From assembly GCA_013215375.1 (NCBI GenBank), contig JABSRB010000013.1, positions 62,001 to 126,000 on the forward strand: DNA of 64,000 nucleotides, in the 5' to 3' direction. Below the pieces are notes generated by a model. The model ran no database searches, had not been told where the DNA came from, and saw only the letters and a program-made list of their open reading frames with translations. How positions within the stretch are numbered: the stretch's first letter is position 1; each line of letters begins with the position of its first letter. The stretch is from Oceanospirillaceae bacterium (GTDB taxonomy: Bacteria; Pseudomonadota; Gammaproteobacteria; Pseudomonadales; Balneatricaceae). This document shows, piece after piece, positions 14,618 to 25,036 of this stretch. A program made the translations under genes and the position numbers.

Positions 14618-15229
14618 GTTAGTTCACAAACAGCCAGGTTATGCCGTTTAGATATCATATATATACTCATGCCAACACAATAACTGAAACATTGAGACAA
14701 ATAAATGATATTTATATTCTATGCTCTATTCATTACCTTGTTTGTATTGGTACCCGCTAATCAGACAATCCCTAAAGCATGTGCCCAAGGGCCAAGCATA
14801 CGATGAAGGAATAGATCAAAGCGGTGGGTTGTCGACATTCTTTGGTTGAATGCAGCATGGCCTGTTGAATATACAAAGATGAAACAGGCTCTTTACCTAT
14901 GATGGTTATTGTATAGATTAGGCTTATCTTTTATTTAATAAAGCTAAGCACATTAATCCGCTAACAAGCCTTTTTTTAATCTCACTTGATCGATCTTCGC
15001 CTCATTAAACGACGACCAACCCACTTCGCATAATCACTTGATTAACCAATCATATGCACCTTTGAGTTTTGTTTAGATGTGCTTAAGGCATGTTCAGGTA
15101 AAATAGAATGCTTATACGGTGTTGATCGTTCAAATCTATAAGGGCGCCAACAGTTAAGTTAGCGTTACTTGAATAATTCACGCTTCGCTAAGCCTCCAAC
15201 ATATAAGCTCTAGCCAGAGAGTTTTACCG
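14618..15229. other. Intergenic stretch with a possible gene remnant
   Basis: No intact gene is present. At 14705-14806 a 33-codon frame begins MIFIFYALFITLFVLVPAN and stops; it looks like the first membrane helix of a gene that has been lost, divergent from the LysR gene. The rest shows no coding signal. Confidence 0.35.
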
Positions 15230-16003
15230 ATGAAAAATCAATTACTTGCTGCTTTGTTCTGTGTCTCGGTCAGCTTTGTTTGTTTCGCTGAGACGGCAAT
15301 CACCATTACTTACGGCGCCGATTACAAACCATTTGCCTGGAGTGAGGATGGCATGCCAATGGGAATTCAGAGAGACTTCGTAGAAGAGATTCTGGTAAAA
15401 AGGTTAGGACTAAAGGTGATCCATGAATCTTGCCCCTGGGCAAGGTGTCAGGTATTGGTTGAACAAGGCGTAAAAGATGGTTTCTTTACCGTGCCCACCC
15501 CACAACGTACTACTTATACTCTGGCTAGCAAACTACCTTTTTATCAAACCCATTTCGTAATGCACTCCAGCATAAATAATCAATATATTAAACAACTTAG
15601 TCTGGTTACTTCATTAAAGGACTTAGAGAAAATAGTAGGCCTTCGTCACATTCATATGCTCGGTTCTGGATGGCATATCAATGCATTAAAGAATATGAAA
15701 AATGTATCGACAATACTTGATGCCTCTAACATCCCTATGATGCTTAAATTACAGCGCGCTGACGTTTATATTGAACAAGCAGAAATGTTTAGGTATCAGG
15801 CACAAAAGTCAGGGGTACTGGATGAAGTAATAACCTTTACCAAACCTTCAATCAGAAAATTGGGCTGGCATATTTTTATTGGTAATAAGTCTAAATACCA
15901 ATTCCTAATACCGCAAATTAATCAGCTTTTAGATTCTTTACAAGCCAGTGGGAAATTGGAAAAGATTAAGCAGAGAATTTTCATTAAACATGGAATAAAT
16001 TAG
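15230..16003 (+). CDS. Periplasmic substrate-binding protein, family 3
   Basis: A 257-residue protein with a signal peptide (about 1-20, ending VCFA-ET). The mature part has the family 3 layout: YGADYKPFAWSEDGMPMGI at the start, FVEEILVKRLG in lobe 1 and a C-terminal LDSLQASGKLEKI helix. Such proteins usually bind amino acids or act as periplasmic sensors. No permease or ATPase gene is adjacent, so it may serve a sensor or an unlinked transporter. The ligand is unknown. Confidence 0.8.
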   Translation: MKNQLLAALFCVSVSFVCFAETAITITYGADYKPFAWSEDGMPMGIQRDFVEEILVKRLGLKVIHESCPWARCQVLVEQGVKDGFFTVPTPQRTTYTLASKLPFYQTHFVMHSSINNQYIKQLSLVTSLKDLEKIVGLRHIHMLGSGWHINALKNMKNVSTILDASNIPMMLKLQRADVYIEQAEMFRYQAQKSGVLDEVITFTKPSIRKLGWHIFIGNKSKYQFLIPQINQLLDSLQASGKLEKIKQRIFIKHGIN

Positions 16004-16063
16004 CGGTTCAATAAACTAAAGAGCTTATTAAAGGATTCAAACCTTGCGCTATCTAAACATAGA

Positions 16064-16098
16064 ATGCTCACTAATAGATTGTCACTACTAGTGAGCAT
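16064..16098. terminator. Hairpin between convergent genes
   Basis: ATGCTCACTA (16064-16073) and TAGTGAGCAT (16089-16098) are perfect 10-base inverted repeats with a 15-base loop. They lie between the convergent SBP and cysS genes and could act as a bidirectional terminator, although there is no long T-tract. Confidence 0.45.
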
Positions 16099-16112
16099 AT
16101 AGATAACGCTTA

Positions 16113-17498
16113 TTAACTCTCTCTAAACCAGCTAGTCCCTTCACGGGTATCTTTTAACACAATGCCCTGGGCTAACAGTGCATCGCGAATGCGATCTGAT
16201 TCAGCAAAGTCTTTATTGGCACGGGCCTGTTTACGATCGACAATCAACGCTTCTATAACATCGGCACTGATCTCTCCCTCTTTAGCGTCCCCTTGTAGGA
16301 AGCTCTCGGGATCTTGCTGTAACAGACCAATGCTGTCGGCCAAGGCTAACAATTGGTGAGCCAGCGCGCCTGTAGCGGCATCTTTTTGACGCGAGGCAGT
16401 GTTGAGATCGTTAACTAATTCAAACAGTACCGCAATCGCTTTAGGCGTGTTGAAATCATCATTCATCGCCGCATTAAAATCAGCTTGATAGGTATTATCC
16501 AACGGCGCGGCTACTGGCGTGATACCGCGCAGTGCCTGATAAAAACGCTCTAGCTTAGTTTGCGCCTCCTTGAGTGAGGCTTCAGAGTAATCGATATAAC
16601 TGCGGTAGTGAACACTGGCTAAAAACAATCGTACTACTTCAGGATTGTACTTTTTAAGCACATCGCGAATGGTAAAGAAGTTGCCCAAAGATTTGGACAT
16701 TTTCTCAGAGTTAACTCGCACTGCTCCGGCATGCATCCACAGGTTGGCAAAAGTACAACCATTGGCTGCCTCTGACTGCGCGATCTCATTTTCATGGTGC
16801 GGGAAAGGCAGATCAGGGCCACCGCCGTGAATATCAAAATTATCACCCAAGCAGTGCTTAGACATCGCTGAACATTCTATGTGCCAACCTGGACGCCCTG
16901 CTCCCCATGGAGAATCCCAGCTTACCTCACCCTCTTTAGCTGTTTTCCACAATACAAAATCAATGGGGTTCTCTTTGGCATCGTTTACTGCCACACGGGC
17001 ACCGGCTCTTAAATCATCAATATTTTTATTGGATAATTTGCCATAGCCTTCAAACTTTGCCACCCGGTAATAAACATCACCATTGCTGGCAGGATAGGCA
17101 TAGCCTTTATCAATCAACGTCTGGGTGATATCGATAATGCCTTGAATATGTGCAGTAGCACGCGGCTCTTGATCGGGTGGCAGTACAAACAACTTCTGTT
17201 CGTCTTCGTGCATCGCTTCAATCATGCGCTCAGTCAGTGCCGGCATGCTCTCTTGGTTTTCAGTGGCACGCTTGATGATTTTGTCATCGACATCGGTAAT
17301 GTTACGCACGTAATCTACTTTCCAGCCCGTGGAGCGTAAAAAACGCGTGATCACATCAAAAGACACCATCACCCGAGCGTGGCCTATATGACAGTAATCA
17401 TAAACGGTCATACCACAGACATAGATACTTATCTCCCCGGTTTTCAAAGGAGTAAAGGGAGCTTTTTTCTTGGTCAAAGTATCGTATATTTGTAGCAT
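16113..17498 (-). CDS. cysS: Cysteinyl-tRNA synthetase
   Basis: The 461-residue class I synthetase charges tRNA-Cys with cysteine. Seen: the zinc ligand Cys28 in YVCGMTVYD, the HIGH motif at 37-40 (CHIGHAR), the [14 protein letters not shown] zinc-binding segment and KMSKS at 266-270. The C-terminal region has the usual anticodon-binding helical bundle. The length matches E. coli CysS. The ATG at 17498 has AGGATC upstream. It is transcribed alone. Confidence 0.98.
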   Translation of the reverse strand: MLQIYDTLTKKKAPFTPLKTGEISIYVCGMTVYDYCHIGHARVMVSFDVITRFLRSTGWKVDYVRNITDVDDKIIKRATENQESMPALTERMIEAMHEDEQKLFVLPPDQEPRATAHIQGIIDITQTLIDKGYAYPASNGDVYYRVAKFEGYGKLSNKNIDDLRAGARVAVNDAKENPIDFVLWKTAKEGEVSWDSPWGAGRPGWHIECSAMSKHCLGDNFDIHGGGPDLPFPHHENEIAQSEAANGCTFANLWMHAGAVRVNSEKMSKSLGNFFTIRDVLKKYNPEVVRLFLASVHYRSYIDYSEASLKEAQTKLERFYQALRGITPVAAPLDNTYQADFNAAMNDDFNTPKAIAVLFELVNDLNTASRQKDAATGALAHQLLALADSIGLLQQDPESFLQGDAKEGEISADVIEALIVDRKQARANKDFAESDRIRDALLAQGIVLKDTREGTSWFRES

Positions 17499-17617
17499 TT
17501 GATCCTACTTATCGGTTGGCCTATTGCTGTTACACACAACTGTTTAGGCTATTAAAAAAGGGCGCATTATAAACAAATATTACAGGCTAGCCCACGTATT
17601 CTTTACATATAAAACAA

Positions 17618-18499
17618 TTATGGCAGTTGGAATTGCGCAATTTTCTGTTTGCTTAGCGGGCTGTCTTCAGCACCGATAATAAATCTATCTTCGCCTACCC
17701 ATTTAATGGACTCCCACTGGGCAAAAGGTTTGATGCGATAGCGTTTAGCGCTGTCCCAGTTTAACTGTTGGTCTATCACATCAACCCGCCAAATAAACGA
17801 TTGACCAAATACGGCTTTTCTTGAATATCCTAATAATAATAACTGACCTGTTTTAGGATCATAGTCAGCACCGGTGATTAAGCCATTGACCGCAAAGCTG
17901 GCGATGGGGGCCACGGTTTGCGTGGCAGCCTCTTTATCAATTATATACAGTTTAGTATTACCGTCCCCGCGGTTTTTACTAAACAGCCACAGCTCATCAT
18001 TAACTACACTCAGAGCCTCACTATCGAAATTATGGTTTCTTTGCGGCAGTACATTGTGTTTGTCGCTATAACTAATGGTTAGTCTTTTGCTGGTAACTTG
18101 CCCATTACCAGTTATTGCGTTTAGCTGTTGCTTCTCGATTTTATAGATGTTGATCGTGCCACGCAGTGCAAAGTTATCGCCACTGTCAGCGATATAAACA
18201 AACTGCTCGTCCTGGGCCAAATCTTCCCAATCAATATTAAGCGCATTGTTGATAGTCACTACGACCATTTTGTTTACATTTTGTTTATCAAAGCCGTAAA
18301 GTGCTGTTTCACCGCCACTGTCATTGACCCCCCAGTAGCGTTTGTTAGTACTGGCCAATCCTGAAATCTCGTGCAGTGAAGACAACAGATGAGTGCTCTC
18401 AAGCGCCACCAGCGTCATACTATTGGTCGCTTTTGCTCCCCCTAAAGCACAACTACTGAGCAGTAGTAAGAAAGAGAGAGTGGCAATAATTTTTAACAT
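17618..18499 (-). CDS. Putative lipoprotein with beta-propeller-like fold
   Basis: A 293-residue protein. The N-terminal lipobox LLSSC places the lipidated cysteine at Cys17. The remainder is built of repeated strand motifs (ISGLASTNKRYWGVNDSGG, VYIADSGDN, FDSEALSVVNDELWLFSKN), as in SdiA-regulated/esterase-like beta-propeller proteins. It is probably anchored facing the periplasm. The substrate or partner is unknown. It lies 11 bases downstream of the decarboxylase gene on the same strand, so the two may be co-transcribed. Confidence 0.6.
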   Translation of the reverse strand: MLKIIATLSFLLLLSSCALGGAKATNSMTLVALESTHLLSSLHEISGLASTNKRYWGVNDSGGETALYGFDKQNVNKMVVVTINNALNIDWEDLAQDEQFVYIADSGDNFALRGTINIYKIEKQQLNAITGNGQVTSKRLTISYSDKHNVLPQRNHNFDSEALSVVNDELWLFSKNRGDGNTKLYIIDKEAATQTVAPIASFAVNGLITGADYDPKTGQLLLLGYSRKAVFGQSFIWRVDVIDQQLNWDSAKRYRIKPFAQWESIKWVGEDRFIIGAEDSPLSKQKIAQFQLP

Positions 18500-18510
18500 A
18501 GTTTCAATCT

Positions 18511-19932
18511 CTAAAGAGCAGAGTAATCACGCTCTGCCAATAAAGAAATAACGATAACATCACAGGCAGTCAACATCTTTTGCAACTGCTCGATATTGAT
18601 ATTGGCATTGGCTAAGATCAAACGAATACCTGAACGTCCTTTACAGCTGGCATAGTCACTGTAGGCGATGTCTTGCTGCTTTAACTTAGCGCAAATATCA
18701 ATACACAAGGTTTTATGCCCTTGTTCTGATAAAGTCTCTGCGCTGTTATAGCGGAATAATACGTTTAAGTAACTCGGCTGATGTAACAGCTCAAAACGAC
18801 TCTTTGCTAACAGCGCCACAAAATCGGTCTTTAACTGTTGCAAGTAGTCAATTTTCTCTTCGAAGCCTTTGTTACCAATAGCTTTCCAGCTCATCCATAC
18901 CTTGAGCGCATCTGCCCTTCTGCCACATTGGATAGATCGCTCACCCAAATTGTAAGCGGCATTTTCATCCGCATGGAATAAGTAGTCAGAGCCCCCCCCT
19001 GAGCATACCTCTTTGAGCAATCCCTGTTCTTTCGTCAATATTACCGCGGCCGTTAACGGCACATTCATTAGCTTATGGGCATCCCAAGCGACGGAATCTG
19101 CCAAATTTGCATCCGCTAATAAATGTCTATGTTTGCTGGAAAAAAGGATAGGTGCACCCCAGGCGCCATCTATATGCAACCAAAGATCAAAGTGCTTGGC
19201 GATAGCGGCACAAGGCGCGACTGGATCATAGGCGCCCAACACTGTAGTACCCGCTGTGAGCCCCACATAAAAAGGCCTGTGACCAAGGGACATACTGATC
19301 TTAATCGCCTCCTCTAACGCTGCTGGAATTATTCTTCCCTGCTCATCACTGGCCACTGAGATTAAGTTGTCAGAACCTATGCCTAAGACATTAATCGCTT
19401 TTAAACTCGAGTAATGTGCTTGATCTGATACATAAGCCACCAAGGTTTGGCGAATCCCCTGAGTTTTAGCTTGTGGACAGGCTTTGTGTCTGGCGAGTAA
19501 CATAGCGATTAAATTAGCTTGGGAGCCACCACTAACCATCACCCCCTCCCCTTGATTAAAGCCCACTAACTTATTCCACTGATTTATCAGCTCCAACTCC
19601 ATCAACGTCGCTACAGGACTTACTTGATAGGTATGCATAGTGGCATTACTAATGCTGGTCACCCAATCGCCAAACAACGCGGGGGCATTTAAACCAGAGT
19701 AGAGCAATTTATTAAATTTAGCGGAGGAGACGTCGGGATTGATGTTTAAATAATTGAGCGCCATTTCTTCAAGCTCACTCATATCGGCTCCATCATCACC
19801 AAGGCTTACATCTAACTTTGCCCGTAGCTGCATAGCACTACCATTATTAGAGACAGGACGGTTTTTAGTGTCGTATCTATCAATAACTGAGTTTAAAACT
19901 AACAGACTATTTTGCACGCTATGCTTTGTCAT
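18511..19932 (-). CDS. Group II PLP-dependent decarboxylase
   Basis: The 473-residue enzyme is a group II amino-acid decarboxylase. The PLP-binding lysine is Lys287 in WDAHKLMN, and the HIDGAWG segment supplies the cofactor-contacting Asp and Ala. The family includes glutamate, aspartate, tyrosine and diaminobutyrate decarboxylases; the substrate cannot be chosen from sequence reading alone. I start at the ATG at 19930-19932 rather than at the upstream in-frame codon, because the 17 extra residues look like a random hydrophobic extension. The ribosome site is weak for both. Confidence 0.8.
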   Translation of the reverse strand: MTKHSVQNSLLVLNSVIDRYDTKNRPVSNNGSAMQLRAKLDVSLGDDGADMSELEEMALNYLNINPDVSSAKFNKLLYSGLNAPALFGDWVTSISNATMHTYQVSPVATLMELELINQWNKLVGFNQGEGVMVSGGSQANLIAMLLARHKACPQAKTQGIRQTLVAYVSDQAHYSSLKAINVLGIGSDNLISVASDEQGRIIPAALEEAIKISMSLGHRPFYVGLTAGTTVLGAYDPVAPCAAIAKHFDLWLHIDGAWGAPILFSSKHRHLLADANLADSVAWDAHKLMNVPLTAAVILTKEQGLLKEVCSGGGSDYLFHADENAAYNLGERSIQCGRRADALKVWMSWKAIGNKGFEEKIDYLQQLKTDFVALLAKSRFELLHQPSYLNVLFRYNSAETLSEQGHKTLCIDICAKLKQQDIAYSDYASCKGRSGIRLILANANINIEQLQKMLTACDVIVISLLAERDYSAL

Positions 19933-20171
19933 CGTTACTACCAAAATAATGAAAATGGGGATTATAGTGCATATAACTGGCAAGTTTAATCATCAGCGCT
20001 TAATTGATAGGTATTTAATGATACTCAAGCCTAAACGCTCAATAATTGAACATTATTGTTTGCCTCATCTGTACAAAGCAAATAGAAACAATTACCCTAT
20101 AATCAACAAAGTTTCTTATAGGAAACAAATTATCGCCTGTTAGCTAATAAATATAATAGAAGGATAAACGC

Positions 20172-21842
20172 GTGAATTCAGATATCGATATCGCCAGAGC
20201 TGCCCATAAAAAACCTATCACTGAAATTGCCGAGAAGTTAGGTATCCCCGCCCAGTACATTACCCCTTATGGGCACGATAAAGCCAAGGTACAAGTTGAG
20301 TTCATCAACAGTTTGAATGACAGACCTGATGGCAAACTTATTCTAGTGACCGCTATTAGCCCTACACCTGCAGGTGAGGGAAAAACCACCACCACCGTTG
20401 GTCTAGGTGATGGCTTAAACAGCATTGGCAAACAAACTGTGATCTGTCTGCGTGAACCAAGCCTTGGTCCCTGTTTTGGCATGAAAGGTGGCGCGGCTGG
20501 TGGTGGCATGGCACAAGTCATCCCTATGGAAGACATCAACTTACATTTCACCGGTGATTTTCACGCAATTGGCGCTGCACACAACTTACTGGCCGCTTTA
20601 ATAGACAATCATGTTCACTGGGGTAATGCATTGGGCATCGATACCCGCCGCATTGCTTTCAAGCGCGTGATTGACATGAATGACCGCGCCCTTCGCGAAC
20701 TCGCCATCGGCCTAGGAGGCCCTGGTAATGGCTACTCCCGTACAGACGGCTTTGATATTACTGTCGCCTCTGAAATTATGGCTATATTTTGCCTAGCCAC
20801 TGACCTTAAAGACCTGCAACAACGTATCGGCAATATAGTGGTCGCAGAAACACCTGACCGCCAGCCTATTACCGCCAGACAATTAGATGCTGATGGCGCA
20901 ATGGCCACTTTATTGAAAGATGCGATTAATCCTAACTTAGTGCAAACCCTTGAAAACAACCCAGCTTTCATCCACGGTGGCCCCTTTGCCAATATCGCTC
21001 ATGGTTGTAACTCGGTGATTGCGACCAAAGCTGCCTTAAAACTCGGTGATTATGTAGTGACCGAAGCAGGCTTTGGTGCCGATTTAGGCGCCGAGAAATT
21101 CTTTGACATTAAATGTCGTAAAGCCGGTCTAAAACCCCAAGCGACCGTGATAGTCGCCACCGTGAGAGCATTAAAAATGCACGGCGGCGTCGATAAAAAG
21201 GAACTGATCGGTGAAAACGTCGCAGCGGTGGTTAAAGGCTGCGCTAACTTAGTTAGGCATATTCAAAACGTGAAAGCATTTGGTGTGCCAGTGATTGTCG
21301 CTATCAACCAGTTTGTGCACGATACCGATGCTGAAATTGAAGCGATCAAAAATGCTTCACAAGCCCATGGAGTAGAGGCTGTTTTAGCCAGTCACTGGGC
21401 TAATGGCTCTAAAGGTACCCAAGAGCTAGCCACTAAAGTGGTGGAATTGATTGAATCTGGCCACTCACAGTTCTCACCTATCTACGATTTAGACCAACCG
21501 CTGTTTCAAAAAATAGAAGCGATTGCCACTAAAATCTATGGCGCTAGCGAAGTGGCGGCGGATAAAACGGTACGGGCAAAGCTTAAGTTGTTTGAAGAGC
21601 AAGGCTTTGGCCACTTACCTATTTGCATGGCGAAAACCCAATACAGCTTTTCTACCGATATGAATTTATTAGGCGCCCCCTCCAACCACAGTGTTACCGT
21701 ACGCGAAGTTCGCCTCGCCGCCGGCGCTGAATTTGTGGTGGCTGTATGCGGGGACATTATGACTATGCCAGGCCTACCGAGAGAGCCTGCGGCTAATAAG
21801 ATTCATGTCGATGAGGAGGGATTAATTCAAGGCTTGTTTTAA
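20172..21842 (+). CDS. fhs: Formate-tetrahydrofolate ligase
   Basis: A 556-residue enzyme that makes 10-formyltetrahydrofolate from formate, tetrahydrofolate and ATP. The phosphate-binding loop [14 protein letters not shown] is near residues 64-77, and the [20 protein letters not shown] segment is a family signature. The length is standard. The GTG start at 20172 follows AAGGAT. It stands alone upstream of a bidirectional hairpin. It links to one-carbon metabolism, but no folD or purine genes are adjacent. Confidence 0.97.
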   Translation: MNSDIDIARAAHKKPITEIAEKLGIPAQYITPYGHDKAKVQVEFINSLNDRPDGKLILVTAISPTPAGEGKTTTTVGLGDGLNSIGKQTVICLREPSLGPCFGMKGGAAGGGMAQVIPMEDINLHFTGDFHAIGAAHNLLAALIDNHVHWGNALGIDTRRIAFKRVIDMNDRALRELAIGLGGPGNGYSRTDGFDITVASEIMAIFCLATDLKDLQQRIGNIVVAETPDRQPITARQLDADGAMATLLKDAINPNLVQTLENNPAFIHGGPFANIAHGCNSVIATKAALKLGDYVVTEAGFGADLGAEKFFDIKCRKAGLKPQATVIVATVRALKMHGGVDKKELIGENVAAVVKGCANLVRHIQNVKAFGVPVIVAINQFVHDTDAEIEAIKNASQAHGVEAVLASHWANGSKGTQELATKVVELIESGHSQFSPIYDLDQPLFQKIEAIATKIYGASEVAADKTVRAKLKLFEEQGFGHLPICMAKTQYSFSTDMNLLGAPSNHSVTVREVRLAAGAEFVVAVCGDIMTMPGLPREPAANKIHVDEEGLIQGLF

Positions 21843-21866
21843 ATACTTGATTAAATAACCTTATTT

Positions 21867-21890
21867 GAAGGCCATTATTTAATGGCCTTC
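21867..21890. terminator. Bidirectional terminator between fhs and the GntR gene
   Basis: GAAGGCCATTA and TAATGGCCTTC are perfect 11-base inverted repeats with a minimal loop, between two convergent genes; a short A/T-rich tail follows on each side. Confidence 0.7.
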
Positions 21891-21891
21891 A

Positions 21892-22560
21892 TTATTTAGG
21901 GAACATAGCCATAGCCGCTTTGGCAGAAAGTTTTATATGCTGCGCTAACAACTCGCCCGCTTCGCTCTCCTCTCTGGCAATACTTAATAGCATAATTTTA
22001 CGATGCTGCTCATCCAGTTCAGCGCGAATATTGGCATCCGCAGGTGCCAACCTTCGATAGCGATCAAACTGGTCGTGCAAGATATTGCAAAAGCCCAGTA
22101 GTGATGGAGAATCACAGGCCTCGATTAGTGCGTTATGAAAGCGCGTATGACGCCTCTCCCACTGTGCCTTATCCACCAGCGCCTGTTGCTGTGTTTTTTG
22201 CAGCTGATGATATTGCGCCAGTATCTGCGCTTCCCAGTGATCATCTCCTTTAGCGATCGCCATTTTCAACGCAGCGACTTCAATGTGAATGCGACTATTG
22301 CAGATATCCTCAAGATCTTTGCGACTGACCTGCGGAATTCTAAAACCGCGTTGATTTTGCTGCACAATAAGACCTGTGGCCGCGAGTTTGGTTAAAGCTT
22401 CACGCAACGGGCTATTACCGACTTGGTAAAGCGCACACATCGGTTTTATTTGTAACTTCTCCCCCGGCTGAAACTTACCATTAATAATATCGGCTCTAAT
22501 TAGCTGGTAGATATCATTGCTGATGGTGTTAGTGGAGGCATTTAGTACCGGCTGAGTCAT
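21892..22560 (-). CDS. GntR-family (FCD) transcriptional regulator
   Basis: A 222-residue FadR/FCD-subfamily regulator. The winged helix is at 15-80 (GEKLQIKPMCALYQVGNSPLREAL), followed by the all-helical FCD domain with the metal-binding residue set around Asp/His (FHNALIEACDSPSLL and QHIKLSAKA). It is divergent from the gamma-glutamyltransferase - chrA genes, and palindromes lie in the shared intergenic region, so it probably controls that operon. The effector is unknown. Confidence 0.9.
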   Translation of the reverse strand: MTQPVLNASTNTISNDIYQLIRADIINGKFQPGEKLQIKPMCALYQVGNSPLREALTKLAATGLIVQQNQRGFRIPQVSRKDLEDICNSRIHIEVAALKMAIAKGDDHWEAQILAQYHQLQKTQQQALVDKAQWERRHTRFHNALIEACDSPSLLGFCNILHDQFDRYRRLAPADANIRAELDEQHRKIMLLSIAREESEAGELLAQHIKLSAKAAMAMFPK

Positions 22561-22604
22561 AGTAGTTCTATTATCATTATTAGATCAGTTTTTATTTTAT
22601 ACAT

Positions 22605-22682
22605 CTGTGAATCACAGCGCCATCTGCAACTGAGAAAAAAGATAATAACTTTTATATCGACATTTAATAAAATATCGATATT
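22605..22682. promoter_or_regulatory. Candidate operators between the GntR and GGT genes
   Basis: CTGTGAATCACAG at 22605-22617 is a perfect 13-base palindrome, and AATATCGATATT at 22671-22682 is a perfect 12-base palindrome with a further ATATCGA half site 17 bases upstream. Either could bind the divergent GntR regulator. Neither is a known FadR-type site. Confidence 0.35.
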
Positions 22683-22718
22683 ATTGATTAACACCTTCAA
22701 TTTAGTTAGGTGTGGCAA

Positions 22719-24332
22719 ATGATCGATAATAACAGCTTAGAATACCCTTACGCTTCTAGACGCACAGCCTGCTTTTCACGCAAAGGCATGGTGGCTACTT
22801 CGCAGCCCTTAGCGGCGCAAGTAGGTTTGGATATATTAAAAAGCGGCGGTAATGCGATTGATGCGGCAATAGCCACAGCAGCAGCATTGACGGTTGTTGA
22901 GCCTACCTGCAATGGTATTGGTGGAGATGCCTTTGCTCTGGTGTGGATAAAAGGCGAGCTGCATGGATTAAATGCCAGTGGCCCCGCCCCACAACTGCTC
23001 AGTGCGCAAAAAGTCAAAGAAGCTGGTCACAGTGAAATGCCGCTCTATGGCTGGACACCAGTAACAGTGCCAGGTGCTCCCGCCGCTTGGGCCGCTTTGT
23101 CAAAACGCTTTGGCAAGCTACCGTTTAAAGCATTAATGCAACCTGCGATCGATCTAGCCCGTGAAGGTTTTCCGGTATCACCGAGTGTCAGTCAATTTTG
23201 GAAAAAATCAGTGGATACTTTCGCGGGGAATTTAACCACCCCTGCAACCGCCCATTTCACCAGCAGTTTTACGCTTAAGGGCAAAGCCCCCAGCGCCGGT
23301 CAGATGTATAAAAACATTGATCAAGCCAATACGTTAACGCAGATTGGAGACACTCTGGCCGAAAGCTTCTATCGGGGGGAAATAGCGGCAAAAATTGATC
23401 AGTTCTCTCGCGACACCGGTGGCTTTATTCGCGCATCAGACTTAGCGGATTATCAAGTGGAATGGGTGCAACCTATTAGCGTTAATTACCAAGGTTATGA
23501 TATATGGGAGATTCCGCCAAATGGCCAGGGAATGCTGGCATTAATGGCGCTTAATACTTTAAAGAAGTTCACCTTCCATGAACGCGAATCGGTAGAGACT
23601 TACCACTTGCAAATAGAGGCGATGAAATTGGCTTTTGCCGATGGCGAAAAATACATCACTCAAGCTGATCAAATGAAAGTATCAGTTGAGGCGATGTTAT
23701 CAGAGGCTTATGCCGATGAGCGCGCGGCCCTTATTGGTGATACAGCGGCGACTCCCACTGCAGGTAAGCCTAGCAGTGGCGGCACTGTCTATTTAGCCTG
23801 CGCTGATAGTGAAGGCAATATGGTCTCTTTCATTCAAAGTAACTATCACGGCTTTGGCTCAGGTGTAGTGATTCCCAACACTGGTATCGCTATGCAAAAC
23901 CGTGGTCATAACTTTTCATTAGACCCCCAACACCACAATTATTTGCAACCAGGTAAAAAAACCTACCACACCATTATCCCGGGCTTTATCACTAAAGATA
24001 ATCAAGCGGTGGGCCCTTTTGGAGTAATGGGCGGCTTTATGCAGCCTCAAGGGCATATGCAAGTAATAATGAATATGATCGATTTTAAACTCAATCCGCA
24101 GGCGGCATTAGATGCACCTAGATGGCAGTGGTTGGGGGACAAAACCGTGGGCATTGAGCATCAAGTCCCTTTACATATTACTCGAGCTCTTAGCGCTAAA
24201 GGCCATGATATTGAACTAGTTTTTGATACAAGCAGTTATGGTCGCGGACAGATTATCATTCGTAATCCAGACACTGGCGTGCTCTGTGGCGGCACCGAGC
24301 ATCGCACCGACGGGCATATTGCTCACTACTGA
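22719..24332 (+). CDS. Gamma-glutamyltransferase family protein (YwrD-like)
   Basis: The 537-residue Ntn-hydrolase-type precursor resembles the YwrD branch of gamma-glutamyltransferases. The predicted nucleophile is the Thr near residue 356 in SSGGTVYLACAD, where self-cleavage would occur; the downstream QSNYHGFGSGVV and PGKKTYHTIIP segments are typical. There is no signal peptide, so the enzyme is probably cytoplasmic, unlike classical periplasmic GGT. The ATG at 22719 is favoured over the in-frame GTG at 22710 because AGGTG lies seven bases upstream. The substrate is not certain. Confidence 0.85.
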   Translation: MIDNNSLEYPYASRRTACFSRKGMVATSQPLAAQVGLDILKSGGNAIDAAIATAAALTVVEPTCNGIGGDAFALVWIKGELHGLNASGPAPQLLSAQKVKEAGHSEMPLYGWTPVTVPGAPAAWAALSKRFGKLPFKALMQPAIDLAREGFPVSPSVSQFWKKSVDTFAGNLTTPATAHFTSSFTLKGKAPSAGQMYKNIDQANTLTQIGDTLAESFYRGEIAAKIDQFSRDTGGFIRASDLADYQVEWVQPISVNYQGYDIWEIPPNGQGMLALMALNTLKKFTFHERESVETYHLQIEAMKLAFADGEKYITQADQMKVSVEAMLSEAYADERAALIGDTAATPTAGKPSSGGTVYLACADSEGNMVSFIQSNYHGFGSGVVIPNTGIAMQNRGHNFSLDPQHHNYLQPGKKTYHTIIPGFITKDNQAVGPFGVMGGFMQPQGHMQVIMNMIDFKLNPQAALDAPRWQWLGDKTVGIEHQVPLHITRALSAKGHDIELVFDTSSYGRGQIIIRNPDTGVLCGGTEHRTDGHIAHY

Positions 24333-24418
24333 TCTACTCAATATCGCATGGATCGACCTTTGATGATTTAGGCCCCTCCTATTTCATCTCTATCAATAAG
24401 AAATAGGTTAATTAATAG

Positions 24419-25036
24419 ATGAAACTACAGTGGCAAATTTTTATCGCCTTTTTTCGTATCGGCATCTTTGGTTTTGGTGGCGGCCCCTCAATGATCCCTC
24501 TGTTTCACCTAGAAGCAGTTAAGCGCTATCAATGGATGAACGATCAAGACTTTAGTGATGTACTGGCAATCGGCAATACACTACCAGGGCCAATTGCCAC
24601 CAAGATGGCCGGATATATTGGTTATCGTGTGGGCGGCGTTAGTGGTGCCATCAATGCGGTATTAGCCAATATTGTCCCCTCAATCATCGCCATGATTTTA
24701 ATGTTGACGTTATTAAGCGCCTACAAAGATCAAGCTTGGGTTGCGGGCATGGGCCAAGGCGTATTACCGGTCGTGGTGGTAATGATGGGCAAGCTCACTT
24801 GGGACTTCTTTGACAAATCTCGCACTAGTTTAGGTTGGATAGGCACTTGTCTTATCGCTTCGATCAGTGTGATTGCCATTGCGGTATTAAACTTGCATCC
24901 CGCGCTACTGATTGTCTGTTTATTAGTCATAGCACTGCTAAGATCCGAAAAACCTAAATCTGAAGACATAGGACCTAATCAGACAACCCTTAAGTCAATA
25001 GCAGCCGATACCATAAATACAGAGAAAAAGTCATGA
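24419..25036 (+). CDS. Chromate transporter-type membrane protein, N-half
   Basis: A 205-residue half-size ChrA/CHR-family membrane protein with about six hydrophobic segments. The motif FGFGGGPSMIPL near residue 18 and the LPGPIATKMAGYIG segment are CHR hallmarks. It overlaps the following half by four bases (ATGA), so the two are a short-chain pair that should assemble as a heterodimer. The family exports chromate or transports sulfate-like anions. Location beside a gamma-glutamyltransferase suggests that the real substrate here may differ; that is an inference. Confidence 0.85.
   Translation: MKLQWQIFIAFFRIGIFGFGGGPSMIPLFHLEAVKRYQWMNDQDFSDVLAIGNTLPGPIATKMAGYIGYRVGGVSGAINAVLANIVPSIIAMILMLTLLSAYKDQAWVAGMGQGVLPVVVVMMGKLTWDFFDKSRTSLGWIGTCLIASISVIAIAVLNLHPALLIVCLLVIALLRSEKPKSEDIGPNQTTLKSIAADTINTEKKS

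Noticed and set aside
20267-21757. Minus-strand frames opposite fhs
   Set aside because: They arise from codon bias of fhs, whose family identity is clear.
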